64,000 nucleotides of DNA from Candidatus Altarchaeales archaeon (GCA_014727915.1 WJMO01000004.1:38309-102308); one strand, 5' to 3'; counted from the stretch's first letter, positions 30,901 to 41,541 are shown. Notes: a model not told the origin generated them from the sequence alone. Made by a program: numbers and translations.

Positions 30901-32147
30901 TGCTTCCCCTCCTTCACGAGCTTATCGAGCTTATCCTGGGTCTTTGCCTCGGCAGTGATTCTTATGTAGTCTTCCGTCCCCGACGGCCTTATCAGCACCC
31001 ATCCGTCATCCTCTTCGACGCGAACACCATCAACGTCGGAATAGTTTAAATTATTTAAACTTTTCTTTAGATTATTCATGATTTTCTCCTTATTGTTGTG
31101 GTCGCAGGCTATCTTCACCCTCTCCATGGGATAGGACGGTATGTCCTCCACGAGCTCGTAGAACCTGCCGTCCGCCACCAGCTTCAACGCCTTGCCCACG
31201 GTAGCGATGCCGTCCGGGTACATGTGCACGTCAGGGAATATGTACGTGCCGCTTGGCTCCCCCCCGAAACCTGCCTTGTGATTTCTTATGCCCTCCGCCA
31301 CTGCGACATCCCCTACGGCCACTCTTATGACCTTCTTGCAGTACTCTTCTATCCTCATGGACGCGTCTACCGTAGTCACCACCTTCCTGCTCTGCGACGC
31401 CAGAACCGTTAGGAACGTATCCCACTCTATCAGCTCTCCGTCACCTCCTATCGCGCAGGTCCTGTCCGCGTCCCCGTCATGGGCGAAGGCGACGTCCACC
31501 CCGGATTTCCTCACAGCCTCGCATGTGCGCTTGAGGTTCTCCGCGGTGGGTTCCAGCCCGTGGGGGAACACTCCGTCCCTGTTGTCGTGGATAAACTTCG
31601 CCTTGCATCTCATGGATTCCAAAAGCTTTGGGGTCACGGTGCTGCCCGCCCCTCCGGCGCAGTCAACCAAGACTTTCACTCCTTCAGCCCCTCCCACAAC
31701 GCCTTCTATGAGCTTCACATGCTTGCCGGTGTAATCCTGCTTCTTTGATCCTCCTGCTCCCTCTATGAACTTCAAGGACTTCACCACCCCCTCTACCATA
31801 TCCTCCTCCTTCGGTTTGAAGGCGCCTTCCCGGTTGAAGAGCTTGAAACCATTATACTCCGGCGGGTTGTGAGAGGCTGTGACGACAGCGCCAGCACCAT
31901 GTTCGGAGGCTGCCACGCACACGGTCGGCGTGGGCGCAACCCCGACTTCAAGGACGTCAGTGCCAGTGGACAAGAGCCCCGCTATTAACGCGCTCTCCAA
32001 CCTTGGCCCGCTCGGTCGCGTGTCCCTCCCGACCGCCACCTTGCAGTCAACCACCGAGCCGAGAGCCCTGCCCAGGTTTACAGCGAACTGGTCAGGCAGT
32101 TCATCTACTCTCCTCCTAATCCCGGACGTTCCGAATAATCTACTCAT
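30879..32147 (-). CDS. Phosphohexomutase (phosphoglucosamine/phosphomannomutase family)
   Basis: LFGTSGIRRRVDEL; VVTASHNPPEYNGFKLF; HDGDADRTCAI; RPSGTEDYIRI. Confidence 0.93.
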   Translation of the reverse strand: MSRLFGTSGIRRRVDELPDQFAVNLGRALGSVVDCKVAVGRDTRPSGPRLESALIAGLLSTGTDVLEVGVAPTPTVCVAASEHGAGAVVTASHNPPEYNGFKLFNREGAFKPKEEDMVEGVVKSLKFIEGAGGSKKQDYTGKHVKLIEGVVGGAEGVKVLVDCAGGAGSTVTPKLLESMRCKAKFIHDNRDGVFPHGLEPTAENLKRTCEAVRKSGVDVAFAHDGDADRTCAIGGDGELIEWDTFLTVLASQSRKVVTTVDASMRIEEYCKKVIRVAVGDVAVAEGIRNHKAGFGGEPSGTYIFPDVHMYPDGIATVGKALKLVADGRFYELVEDIPSYPMERVKIACDHNNKEKIMNNLKKSLNNLNYSDVDGVRVEEDDGWVLIRPSGTEDYIRITAEAKTQDKLDKLVKEGKQWIKQAT

Positions 32148-33064
32148 TTCTTCCTGTAAACTCCTCCTCTCCTGTCCCTGTATGCCTTTTCCAGCGGCAG
32201 CTGCCCCTCTTCGACCTGCCGGTGTATCAGCCTCTGGTCCGTCAACAGTATACCTCCCGGCTTGAGCCCCCCGATTATTCTATCCCTTGTGTCTTCCCTC
32301 CTCTGGACGTACTCGTTCGAACCCATAAGGAATGATACAACATCGTATGAGCCTGGTTCTATACTCTGGTCTTGTATACTGCCTACCTCGACGGTTATCC
32401 TGTCCCTGTAGTATTCCGGCACGTGCACGATGTATATGCTGTCATAGTCTATGCTCCCCGGGTCTGCCCCGTACTTGGGCTGCACTGTGCCCATCTCATA
32501 CCTGTCAGTGTTAGTATATTCTGTTCTGGAGTCTATCTTGACCCTCCTCGCCCCCGGGATGAAATCTCTCGTATAACTGCCGAGCAACCCCTTGTCCTCT
32601 TCCTGGAAGGCCCTGGGCAATGTGGTCACAACCTGCTGGGTCTCGAATATCCTCGCCACTCTCGGATTGGGTTCAACCACCCTCACATCCCATCCAATGT
32701 CCTGTTCGCCCGTCCTCTTCTGGCGCAGGCGTTCAAGGCAGCTTGCCAGCTCCAGCGCCTCCCAGCTCATGGGCCTGCGAAGGTGGGCTGGTATCTGCTC
32801 ATAGAATGGTGAGTAGCTGTACTGGACGGCCCTGCTAAGGCCCAAACCCACACCTAATGCGTGTATTTCATCTACGGCCGGCATCTGTTCAAGTTGCTTG
32901 TCCAACTCCCTGAACAGGGTCCACCGGCGGGCGAAATGGGTCTGCAACTCCACAGAATCGCTTTTTACCCATCCAAAACGTGCTTCCCTGCCGTCCTGCC
33001 ACCTCTTCAAAACTCCCTTGAGCTTGTCCTCGTCTTCGGGTGTGAACTCGACCTCCCTCGGCAT
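32144..33064 (-). CDS. Putative SAM-methyltransferase-like protein, uncharacterised
   Basis: IEPGSYDVVSFLMGSNEYVQRREDTRDRIIGGLKPGGILLTD Rossmann-like C-terminal motif. Confidence 0.5.
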   Translation of the reverse strand: MPREVEFTPEDEDKLKGVLKRWQDGREARFGWVKSDSVELQTHFARRWTLFRELDKQLEQMPAVDEIHALGVGLGLSRAVQYSYSPFYEQIPAHLRRPMSWEALELASCLERLRQKRTGEQDIGWDVRVVEPNPRVARIFETQQVVTTLPRAFQEEDKGLLGSYTRDFIPGARRVKIDSRTEYTNTDRYEMGTVQPKYGADPGSIDYDSIYIVHVPEYYRDRITVEVGSIQDQSIEPGSYDVVSFLMGSNEYVQRREDTRDRIIGGLKPGGILLTDQRLIHRQVEEGQLPLEKAYRDRRGGVYRKK

Positions 33065-33101
33065 TATGATAGAATACTGGAAGGCTCAGAATAATAGCCT
33101 T

Positions 33102-34040
33102 CTATTTCAGCATTGCGAGCCTTGCTAGCAGGGCTTCCAGTTGTATGCGTTCGTTGGCGCCTTCCACGAGGGTGAAGTTCGCCTCCCCGACCAGGTCTAT
33201 TACCCTGACCTTGACCTTGTCGTCTGCGTCGATGTTCATGGCCTCACGGTTCATCTGCAGCAGGATGTCCTCGCCGCTCAAACCCACATTCAGCATCAGC
33301 CTGTCCAAGAGGTTCCTCGCGTCAATGAACTTGCCGGATAATGCGAGGTTGAGCAGGTCCTTTATGTCCTCAGGCCTGGCCCGCGTGGTTATGGCGTAGA
33401 CGTTCTCCTCGTCCACTTTCCCGAGGGCGGCTGCGCTCTGGAGTATGTTCACCGCTCTTCTCATGTCCCCTTCGCTCACGTACAGTATGGCCTCCAACCC
33501 GCTCTCGTCGTATTCGGCATTCTCCTCCTTCATTATCTTCTCCAGGTACTCCTTGACGGCTTCCTTCTGAATCCTGGTGAACCTGAACACCGCGCACCTG
33601 CTCTGTATGGGCTCGATGATCTTGGAGGAGTAGTTGCAGCTCAGTATGAACCTGCAGCTTCCAGTGTACTGTTCCATCGTCCGCCTCAACGCGTTCTGCG
33701 CGTCCGATGTGAGGGAGTCGCTCTCGTCCAGGAATATTATCTTGAAGTCGCCGCTCAACGGCTTGGTCCGGGCGAAATCCTTGATCTTGCTCCTCACAAC
33801 GTCTATGCCCCGCTCGTCGGAGGCGTTCAACTCGAGGAAGTCATGGGTTATGTCGCCGAACAGTTCGTTGGCGATGCAGATGGCGGCTGTCGTCTTCCCG
33901 ACTCCGGCAGGGCCTGCGAACAGCAGATGCGGCATGCTCTCAGCCTTGACATAGGCTTCCAACCTGTCGATGACCGCGTCCTGGCCGACCATCTCGCATA
34001 GCTTTCTCGGACGATATTTTTCAGTCCATGGCAGTTCCAT
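33102..34040 (-). CDS. rfcS: Replication factor C small subunit
   Basis: WTEKYRPRKLCEMVGQD; GPAGVGKTTAA; FLDESDSLTSDAQNALRRTME. Confidence 0.96.
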   Translation of the reverse strand: MELPWTEKYRPRKLCEMVGQDAVIDRLEAYVKAESMPHLLFAGPAGVGKTTAAICIANELFGDITHDFLELNASDERGIDVVRSKIKDFARTKPLSGDFKIIFLDESDSLTSDAQNALRRTMEQYTGSCRFILSCNYSSKIIEPIQSRCAVFRFTRIQKEAVKEYLEKIMKEENAEYDESGLEAILYVSEGDMRRAVNILQSAAALGKVDEENVYAITTRARPEDIKDLLNLALSGKFIDARNLLDRLMLNVGLSGEDILLQMNREAMNIDADDKVKVRVIDLVGEANFTLVEGANERIQLEALLARLAMLK

Positions 34041-34168
34041 ACTGTCTCACACCTCGATCGATACCATATAAACTGACTTTCACGGTTTATATATCCGCCT
34101 CCTACCTGGCTCTTTTTCACCCATTTGCCTGTTTATTACTACTTAAAAACTAAAAACATATATCTAAT

Positions 34169-34759
34169 ATGGTCCGGGATACGGGTGATAGGGGGCTTAT
34201 GGGCCTGGGAGCGCTTATAATCCTCATTGCCATACTCTTGGCTGCCTCGGTCGCGGCTCTTGTCCTCATAAGCACCAACCAGTCCCTTGTCAGGCGGCAT
34301 GAGCAGACCCAGAAGGAGAAGACACAGAGCATCCAGCACCCGATCATCGTGGAGATGGTTAAGGGGTGGGACGGCAACGCCGACGGGGACATAGACAGGC
34401 TTGGAGTGGTCGTCCGCCTTCACTGGGGTGACGACCCCATAAACTTCAACCGCACCGTCGTCATGGTGGACTCGAACGCGATCAACTGCACTTCTATCTA
34501 CTATGGGTCATTGTCTGCCTCCACGTGCGAATACACGCTCAACTATCTGCGCCAGGGATCGGATTGGGAGCAGGACTACCTTCACCCCGGGGACATGGTG
34601 GAGATGAGATTCTCCGGCTCTAATCTCTTGGGCGGCGTTGAGGACATGGATTCCAAGTTCACCTTCATGCCGTCCCATGGGATGCCCACCAGGTTGAGAG
34701 TGGAGATTCCCCGGCGTATTTACCCCGCTAACATGGAGTTGTGGCCGTTGAACGACTGA
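34169..34759 (+). CDS. Archaellin-like (class III signal peptide) protein
   Basis: GDRG^LMGLGALIILIAILLAASVAALVLI processing motif; VVVRLHWGDDPINFNRTVV; C-terminal TRLRVEIPRRIYPANMELWPL. Confidence 0.8.
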   Translation: MVRDTGDRGLMGLGALIILIAILLAASVAALVLISTNQSLVRRHEQTQKEKTQSIQHPIIVEMVKGWDGNADGDIDRLGVVVRLHWGDDPINFNRTVVMVDSNAINCTSIYYGSLSASTCEYTLNYLRQGSDWEQDYLHPGDMVEMRFSGSNLLGGVEDMDSKFTFMPSHGMPTRLRVEIPRRIYPANMELWPLND

Positions 34760-34801
34760 CTTGGCACTTTATATTTTTGAATCGAATAATTCACTCCTAA
34801 G

Positions 34802-37800
34802 ATGGCTGTTGAAGAGGTGGGCGAGTACAACCCACGGGAGCTGGAGGAGTGGATCCTATGGTATTGGCGGGAGAACAAGGTCATGCAGAAGACCCTTCAG
34901 CCAAGGGAGGGCGAGCTTTTCTCTTTCCTGGAGGGCCCGCCTACCGCAAACGCCCCCCCGGCGCTCCACCACGTCGAGGCCAGGACGTTCAAGGACATAG
35001 TGAACAGGTTCCAGTTCATGCAGGGCAAGAGCGTCCCCCGGAAGGCCGGGTGGGACTGCCATGGCCTGCCCGTTGAGGTTCAGGTGGAGAAGGACTTGGA
35101 TTTGGAGAGCAAGAAGGACATAGTCGAATACGGCGTTGACAGGTTCGTTGAGAAGTGCCGGGAGTCCGTGTTCAGCCACATCAAAGAATGGGATTCCCTT
35201 ACCGAGCGGATGGCATACTGGATAGACCTTGAGAACCCGTATGTCACGATGGCGGACGACTACATCGAGAGCGTATGGTGGAGCCTCAAGCAATTGTGGG
35301 ACAAGAAATTGCTGTATGAGGGCTACAGGGTAGTCCCCTACTGCCCCCGGTGCGGCACTCCACTTTCGTCACATGAGGTGGCCCAGGGGTACAAGTCCAT
35401 TAAGGAGGAGACAGTCATAGTTTCACTGCGGGCCAAGGAGCGGGATTTCAGCTTTCTAGCCTGGACTACCACGCCTTGGACGCTGTTGAGCAATGTGGCC
35501 CTGGCGGTCAACCCCGACATAAAATATGCTGTTATAAAGTTCAAGGGCGAGAACTACGTTCTCGCCAAGGACCTTGCTGAGAAGCGCTTCCCCGAGGCGG
35601 GCGTGGTCGAGGAGATCAAGGGCTCTGAACTGGCTGGCATGGAATACTATCCCGTGTTCACCCACTTCACAGGCAAGGTAGACAAGCCTGCCTGGCGTGT
35701 GGTCACAGGGGATTTTGTGACCACCGAGGAAGGCACAGGGATAGTCCACATCGCCCCCGCATTCGGAGAGGACGACTACATAGTCGGCGAAGCGAATGGC
35801 ATGCCCCTCATAAACCCCGTCGAGTTGGACGGGAAGTTCAACAGCGACGTCCCGGAGTTGGAAGGCGAGTTCGTGAAGGACGCCGACCACAAGATAATCA
35901 ACTGGCTGGATGAGATGGGCGTGCTGGTCGCTAAATACCCCTACGAACACGATTATCCCTTCTGCTGGAGATGCAAGACACCCCTCCTCTACTATGCGAT
36001 GAAGTCCTGGTTCGTCAAAGTATCCGATGTTGTGCCCAGCCTGCTTGATAAGAACTCCGAGGTCGCATGGTATCCGGAGTCCATCGGCACGGGGCGGTTC
36101 GGGAAGTGGATCGAGAACGCCCGTGACTGGGGCCTTTCCAGGAACCGTTTCTGGGGAACTCCACTGCCCATCTGGCGGTGCGAGTGCGGGGATATACGGG
36201 TTGTTGGCTCCCGTAAGGAGCTTTTGGAGAATTCCGTTGGAGAGGTGAAGGAGGACATCGAGCTGCACCGGCCCTACGTCGACGCTGTCAAGTTCAAGTG
36301 CAACTGTGGGAAGGAGATGGAACGGGTCGAGTACGTGATCGACTGCTGGTATGACAGTGGCGCTGCAACCTTCGCCCAATTCCACTATCCCTTTGAGAAC
36401 AAGGAGTTGTTCGAGAATAGCTTCCCATACTCTTTCATATGCGAGGCAACAGACCAGACCCGCGGGTGGTTCTACACGCTGCTGGTCCTGGCCACAGTAC
36501 TTTTCGACAAGCCCGCTTACCTCAACTGCGTGGTCGCCGGGCTGCTCTTGGACGACAACGGCGAGAAGATGAGCAAGAGCAACGACAACATCATAGACCC
36601 GTGGGAGCTGTTCAACTCGGTCGGCGCCGACGCGGTCCGGCTTCAGATGTGCTCTTCAGCGCCTTGGAACGCCCGACGTTTCGGGTTGGAAAGCATGAAC
36701 GAGAACGTCGTACCCATGCTTCGGACCCTCTGGAACTGCTACTCGTTCACGGTGCGCTATCTCACACTCGACGGCTTCGACCCCCGTGAGGCTGACTTGG
36801 AGGAGGCTGAACTGACGATCGAGGACCAGTGGATACTCTCGGCTGCCGACTCCATGGTCGATTCTGTCCGCCGGTCTCTGGAGTCCAACGACTACCACCA
36901 CACCCTGTCAAAGATATCGGACTTCATCGTGGAGGATTTCAGCAGATGGTATATCAAGCTGGTGAGGGACAGGCTTTGGCTGGAGGGCACGGACGGCGGC
37001 ATGAACCCCCTGAAGAAGTCAGCCTACATATCATTGATGGTCGTTTTCGACAGGATATGCATAGCCTTGGCCCCACTAGCCCCGTTCATGTCCGAGGCGA
37101 TATACGTCAACCTGGTGAAACGTGACGTGCCCAGCGTCCACCTGGTCTCCTGGCCGTTTCCGGGTAAGGTGGATGAGGAGCTCATATCCCAGATGAGGGT
37201 CGTGCGCAGGCTGTTCGAGGCTGGCAGCAGGTGCCGCCAGGAGGCTAAGATCAAGTTGAGATACCCGATAGCAAAGGTGCGGGTCTCCGGCGACTCCGAT
37301 GTGAAGGCCGCGGTCGAGCGCCTTCAGCCGGTGATATTGAAGCAGTTGAACTGCAAGGCTGTGGAGTACGTCGACTCCCTGCCGGACGTCAGATACGCTG
37401 CGACACCGGACTTCAGCGTGATAGGCCCCAAGCACGGCAAGGACGCTAACAGGGTCTCCGAGGCTATAAAGTCAAACCCTGCCGAGGCGAAGTCCATAAG
37501 GGAGTCGGGGAACCCGGGGAAGATCGGAGACTTCGAAGTCACGCCCGGCATGATATCCGACATCAAGCTGTCTGTGCCCGAGAAATACGCTGCCGCCCAG
37601 TTCTCCGAGGGCTCCTCCCATGGTGTGGTGTTGATCGAGACGGAACGGAGCGAAACCCTGCTGAAGGAGGCGTTGGCCCGCGACCTGATAAGGAACGTCC
37701 AGGAATTACGGAAGAAGAACAATCTGGAGGAGCTTCAGAGGATCAACGTGGAGGTCTCGAAGTCCGAGAAGGTCGAGGCCATGCTATCAGAATTCAAGGA

Positions 37801-37912
37801 CATGATACTCGAGGAGGTCCGCGCAGAAGGCCTTAACACGGTTGAAAACCTCGAAACACCTGAAAACTTCAAATACGAAGGTGAAACCGTGTTTTTCAAG
37901 ATATCCTACTGA
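34802..37912 (+). CDS. ileS: Isoleucyl-tRNA synthetase
   Basis: PPTANAPPALHHVEARTFKD (HIGH-like), DDNGEKMSKSNDNIIDP (KMSKS). Confidence 0.96.
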   Translation: MAVEEVGEYNPRELEEWILWYWRENKVMQKTLQPREGELFSFLEGPPTANAPPALHHVEARTFKDIVNRFQFMQGKSVPRKAGWDCHGLPVEVQVEKDLDLESKKDIVEYGVDRFVEKCRESVFSHIKEWDSLTERMAYWIDLENPYVTMADDYIESVWWSLKQLWDKKLLYEGYRVVPYCPRCGTPLSSHEVAQGYKSIKEETVIVSLRAKERDFSFLAWTTTPWTLLSNVALAVNPDIKYAVIKFKGENYVLAKDLAEKRFPEAGVVEEIKGSELAGMEYYPVFTHFTGKVDKPAWRVVTGDFVTTEEGTGIVHIAPAFGEDDYIVGEANGMPLINPVELDGKFNSDVPELEGEFVKDADHKIINWLDEMGVLVAKYPYEHDYPFCWRCKTPLLYYAMKSWFVKVSDVVPSLLDKNSEVAWYPESIGTGRFGKWIENARDWGLSRNRFWGTPLPIWRCECGDIRVVGSRKELLENSVGEVKEDIELHRPYVDAVKFKCNCGKEMERVEYVIDCWYDSGAATFAQFHYPFENKELFENSFPYSFICEATDQTRGWFYTLLVLATVLFDKPAYLNCVVAGLLLDDNGEKMSKSNDNIIDPWELFNSVGADAVRLQMCSSAPWNARRFGLESMNENVVPMLRTLWNCYSFTVRYLTLDGFDPREADLEEAELTIEDQWILSAADSMVDSVRRSLESNDYHHTLSKISDFIVEDFSRWYIKLVRDRLWLEGTDGGMNPLKKSAYISLMVVFDRICIALAPLAPFMSEAIYVNLVKRDVPSVHLVSWPFPGKVDEELISQMRVVRRLFEAGSRCRQEAKIKLRYPIAKVRVSGDSDVKAAVERLQPVILKQLNCKAVEYVDSLPDVRYAATPDFSVIGPKHGKDANRVSEAIKSNPAEAKSIRESGNPGKIGDFEVTPGMISDIKLSVPEKYAAAQFSEGSSHGVVLIETERSETLLKEALARDLIRNVQELRKKNNLEELQRINVEVSKSEKVEAMLSEFKDMILEEVRAEGLNTVENLETPENFKYEGETVFFKISY

Positions 37913-37959
37913 GGGGTTTTGGTTTTTATACCATACCCTGCTATATTATATTCCGCGAA

Positions 37960-38244
37960 ATGAAAGGCTCTGATGGTTTGCGCAGGAGGACCCGGAATCT
38001 AAGGGTTAAGCCCCGGGAGAGGGGCAAGGTGAGCATCAGGTCCAGGCTGCAGAAGTTCGACGATGAAGACAGGGTTTCCATCCGGATCAACCCCGCATCC
38101 CAGAATATACCGCATCCCCGATTCAACGGTAGGACGGGCAAGGTTGTTGGCAGCCAGGGCAGGGCCTATTTTGTCGAGGTCAGGGATGGTGGCAAGTCCA
38201 AGAAGGTCTTGGTCACTCCCGAGCATTTGAGGAGGGTTCAATGA
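37960..38244 (+). CDS. rpl21e: Ribosomal protein L21e
   Basis: GLRRRTRNLRVKPRERGKVSIRSRLQKFDDEDRVSIRINPASQN; HPRFNGRTGKV. Confidence 0.93.
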   Translation: MKGSDGLRRRTRNLRVKPRERGKVSIRSRLQKFDDEDRVSIRINPASQNIPHPRFNGRTGKVVGSQGRAYFVEVRDGGKSKKVLVTPEHLRRVQ

Positions 38245-38588
38245 TGGATGTCGTGGATAGTAAGCCGGTCTCAATCTCCGAGGTTGCTGTTGTCCTCAAG
38301 GGCAAGGAGAAGGAGTATGCTGAGCGGGAGATAGACCTCTTATACGAGCAGAGGAGGGCCTTGGAGCATGCTGCAAAGTACAGCAAGGTCTCCGTGAAGG
38401 ATGCTGAGGCCATGAAGTCAAAGCTTTCCGAGCTTGAGCTCAACCTGACCGAGGAGAGGATAGTCAAGATAATCGATCTGATGCCAAATTCAGTTGATGA
38501 CATACGGGCTATTTTTGCAAAGGAACGCTTCAGGTATTCTGAAGAGGAGATAAAGAAGATCACTGACGTCGTTGATCAATACCGTTAG
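38241..38588 (+). CDS. rpoF: RNA polymerase subunit Rpo4 (RpoF)
   Basis: Position after L21e; KPVSISEVAVVLKG...LMPNSVDDIRAIFAKERFRYSEEEIKKITDVVDQYR. Confidence 0.88.
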   Translation: MMDVVDSKPVSISEVAVVLKGKEKEYAEREIDLLYEQRRALEHAAKYSKVSVKDAEAMKSKLSELELNLTEERIVKIIDLMPNSVDDIRAIFAKERFRYSEEEIKKITDVVDQYR

Positions 38589-38594
38589 TGGGGG

Positions 38595-39176
38595 GTGGTT
38601 CAATTGAAAAAAGACGACTACGCTAGAGTCCTGGATTATCTTCCAAAAGGGAAGTCTGAGGTGCCTCCGCACAAGCGCAAGCCCCTCGTCCAGGCCGTTG
38701 GGACCAGCTTCTTCTCCCTATTGGAGCTGTCCCCGAAGCAGGATGCCAACTTTGAGCTTGGCGAGAGCATCTACATAGGGGATGAAAACAGGGAGAAGAT
38801 AGACCATATCGAGAGGAGAATCAAATACGATTGGCTAACTCCGACCGCCAAGTCCGAGCTGCCGCATGTTGTAAAGGATATTGTGTTGGAGAACGATGGG
38901 CGGTTCCTAAACTTCTACAACACTGCCGGTTCCATAAGCACCCGGCAGCATAAGCTGGAGACCTTGCCGAAGATAGGCAAGCGGCATCGGGAGGAGATCA
39001 TAGAGGAGCGTGAGATACAGCCTTTCCAGAGTTTTGATGAGATGAGGTCCAGGCTGAAGAACATACCCGACCCTCTTAAGGTGTTGGTGGACAAGATAGT
39101 CGAGGAGTTGAAGGGAGATTCCAAGTATTACCTCTTCACGCCGTTGGTCGACGAATACCAGAGGCGACACGGTTAA
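38595..39176 (+). CDS. DUF655-family protein (helix-hairpin-helix, RNA-binding)
   Basis: DYARVLDYLPKGKSE; VQAVGTSFFSLLEL; LPKIGKRHREEIIEERE HhH; canonical position after RpoF. Confidence 0.87.
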   Translation: MVQLKKDDYARVLDYLPKGKSEVPPHKRKPLVQAVGTSFFSLLELSPKQDANFELGESIYIGDENREKIDHIERRIKYDWLTPTAKSELPHVVKDIVLENDGRFLNFYNTAGSISTRQHKLETLPKIGKRHREEIIEEREIQPFQSFDEMRSRLKNIPDPLKVLVDKIVEELKGDSKYYLFTPLVDEYQRRHG

Positions 39177-39187
39177 TAACCGGTCCC

Positions 39188-39679
39188 ATGGCCTTACCCG
39201 TCTGCACCGACTGCGCTAAAAGGCGTCTGCTATGCGCTTCCTGCGAGTCTAAACTCTCCTCTGGGCTCATCAACGAATACGACGTCGAAGCGTCACGGGC
39301 GCTCTACGGTCTATTGGGTGATGGCGCGGATTTCAGGCGTGCGATACCCACGGAGGATTTCGTGGCTGTGATAGCGAAAGCGGATGATGTGGGCAGTGTC
39401 ATCGGAAGGGGTGGTGATAACATAAGGGTTCTCTCCGAGCGTCTTGGCCGTCCGGTCCGCGTAGTCGGCGAGGACGACTTCGAGGAGATGGTCAGGGCAT
39501 TAATCGCTCCCGCTCGAATCAAGGGAGTAAACGAGGTCTTCAAACCAGGCGGGGGCAGGAAGATACGGGTTAGGGTCAATGCAGAGGATCGGAAGAAGCT
39601 GAGGATGGGTGTTGAAGACCTTCGGAACCTTCTTTCAAGCCTTGCTGACGCCGAACTAGACCTGACTTTCGATTTATAA
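39188..39679 (+). CDS. KH-domain NusA-like transcription/RNA-binding protein
   Basis: VCTDCAKRRLLCASCESKL; GSVIGRGGDNIRVLSERLGRPVRVV KH motif. Confidence 0.8.
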   Translation: MALPVCTDCAKRRLLCASCESKLSSGLINEYDVEASRALYGLLGDGADFRRAIPTEDFVAVIAKADDVGSVIGRGGDNIRVLSERLGRPVRVVGEDDFEEMVRALIAPARIKGVNEVFKPGGGRKIRVRVNAEDRKKLRMGVEDLRNLLSSLADAELDLTFDL

Positions 39680-39705
39680 TGTGTATTCAATAATTATGAG
39701 ACACG

Positions 39706-41004
39706 ATGAGAACGCATTACTCTGGTGATGTTTCCCCCGAATTGGACGGCGAGACCGTCACCTTGGCAGGGTGGGTGCATGAGGTAAGGGACCTGGGAAA
39801 GCTCAAGTTCCTGGTTTTGAGGGACCGGGCTGGCATGATACAGGTGACAGCCAAAGAGGGTGTCACGGATGCCAAGGCGATTTCTGCGGTGGATTCCCTT
39901 AGCAGGGAGTCGGTTTTGCAGGTAACCGGCTTGGTGAAGTCGGCTCCCAAGGCCCCCGGGGGCGTGGAGATAAACCCCACTTCAATATCTCTGATAGCCT
40001 CTGCCCAGTCGCCTCTGCCATTGGACGTTACGGGGAAGGTGGACTCCGACCTGGACACTAGGTTGAACAACCGTTTCATGGACGTTAGAAAGCCGCAGGT
40101 CCAGGCGATATTCAAGCTCAGGTCTAAGGTGTTGGAGGCCTACCGGGAGTTCTTCCTTGGCAGGGGTTTCATAGAGATCAACCCTCCGAGCATAATCGCT
40201 GCTGCCAGCGAGGGCGGCACCAACCTTTTTCCGATCACGTACTTCGAGCGCGAGGCTTTCCTCTGTCAGAGCCCGCAACTGTACAAGCAGATGATCATGT
40301 CCACCGGCTTGGACAGGGTGTTCATAACCCAGCCCGTCTTCCGGGCGGAACCCCATAACACTCCCAGGCACCTGAACGAGATCTTCATGTTGGACGTTGA
40401 GAAGGCGTTCATCGAGGATGAGGAGGGTGTGATGGAAGAATTGGAGGGTGTGTTACAGTACATACTGAAGAAGCTGGCGGATGATACTCCCGGCGAGCTT
40501 GAACTATTGGGTGCTGAGGTCGACGTCCCTAAGCTGCCTTTGAAGAGGATAGACTACGATGACGCGCTGGATCTCCTGGCCGAGAACAACCTTAAGATAG
40601 AGTGGGGCGAGGACATACCCCCGGAGGGTGAGAGGAAGCTACACGAACTCTTTAACGCTCCCTATTTCATAAAGCGCTGGCCTACCCAAATGCGCGCATT
40701 CTACTCGAGGCCTTTGGATGATGAGCCCAGATACTGCAGCGCATTCGACCTGGACTTCATGGGATTGGAGCTGTCCAGCGGAGCCCAGCGTATTCACGAC
40801 CACGACCAGCTGGTGGAGGCGCTGGAGAGCAAGGGCTTGAACCCCGAGAACTTCGAATTCTACCTGAAAGCGTTCAGGTACGGTATGCCACCCCACGGCG
40901 GCTGGGGACTGGGCGTTGAACGCATACTCACGAGCATATGCAAGCTCACGAACGTACGCGAGACCGTCCTATGGCCCAGGGACAGGCACCGGATAGAGCC
41001 TTGA
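39706..41004 (+). CDS. aspS: Aspartyl-tRNA synthetase (aspartate/asparagine type)
   Basis: [63 protein letters not shown]. Confidence 0.95.
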   Translation: MRTHYSGDVSPELDGETVTLAGWVHEVRDLGKLKFLVLRDRAGMIQVTAKEGVTDAKAISAVDSLSRESVLQVTGLVKSAPKAPGGVEINPTSISLIASAQSPLPLDVTGKVDSDLDTRLNNRFMDVRKPQVQAIFKLRSKVLEAYREFFLGRGFIEINPPSIIAAASEGGTNLFPITYFEREAFLCQSPQLYKQMIMSTGLDRVFITQPVFRAEPHNTPRHLNEIFMLDVEKAFIEDEEGVMEELEGVLQYILKKLADDTPGELELLGAEVDVPKLPLKRIDYDDALDLLAENNLKIEWGEDIPPEGERKLHELFNAPYFIKRWPTQMRAFYSRPLDDEPRYCSAFDLDFMGLELSSGAQRIHDHDQLVEALESKGLNPENFEFYLKAFRYGMPPHGGWGLGVERILTSICKLTNVRETVLWPRDRHRIEP

Positions 41005-41256
41005 ACCTATAAAAGGACGAAATTGACACTTTTCCAAGGGTGACCAAGTAATTTTTATCTTTCTGCTAACCGATTATATTACCTAGGTGTGTCTGCTGAA
41101 TTGTCTCCGTATGGTGGCGTGCTTGGGACATCCAAGATAGGGGGCACACCGCTAACTTTCAAAACCAAATACCCACACGTCTTATGCATCCTCATACAAT
41201 ATATCTGTCACAGGATAGACCCTACGCTTTTATTTGTTTTTTCATATTTGACTTCC

Positions 41257-41541
41257 ATGGTTAAGGAGGTTAGGTGTGCGCATATCCTGGTTAGGGGTCA
41301 GGATGTGGCGCAGGCTGTTTTGGACGAGTTGAAGTTCGGCGGTAAGAGCTTTGAGAAGCTGGCTGAGGAGAAGAGCCTCTGCCCGTCAGGCCGGAGGGGC
41401 GGGGACCTTGGCTGGTTCGCCAGGGGTAACATGGTGCGGGAGTTCGAGAAGGCTGCGTTCTCCTTGAAGAAGGGGGAGATGTCGGGGCTTGTTCGGACCG
41501 AGTTCGGCTGGCACATAATCAAGTGCCTCGACACGAGGTAG
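41257..41541 (+). CDS. PpiC/parvulin-type peptidyl-prolyl isomerase
   Basis: VRCAHILVRGQDVAQAVLDELKFGGKSFEKLAEEKSLCPSGRRGGDLGWFARGNMVREFEKAAF; start set at internal ATG. Confidence 0.93.
   Translation: MVKEVRCAHILVRGQDVAQAVLDELKFGGKSFEKLAEEKSLCPSGRRGGDLGWFARGNMVREFEKAAFSLKKGEMSGLVRTEFGWHIIKCLDTR

Noticed and set aside
35456-36385. 309-aa minus-strand ORF inside ileS
   Set aside because: Antisense shadow of isoleucyl-tRNA synthetase; no recognisable domain.
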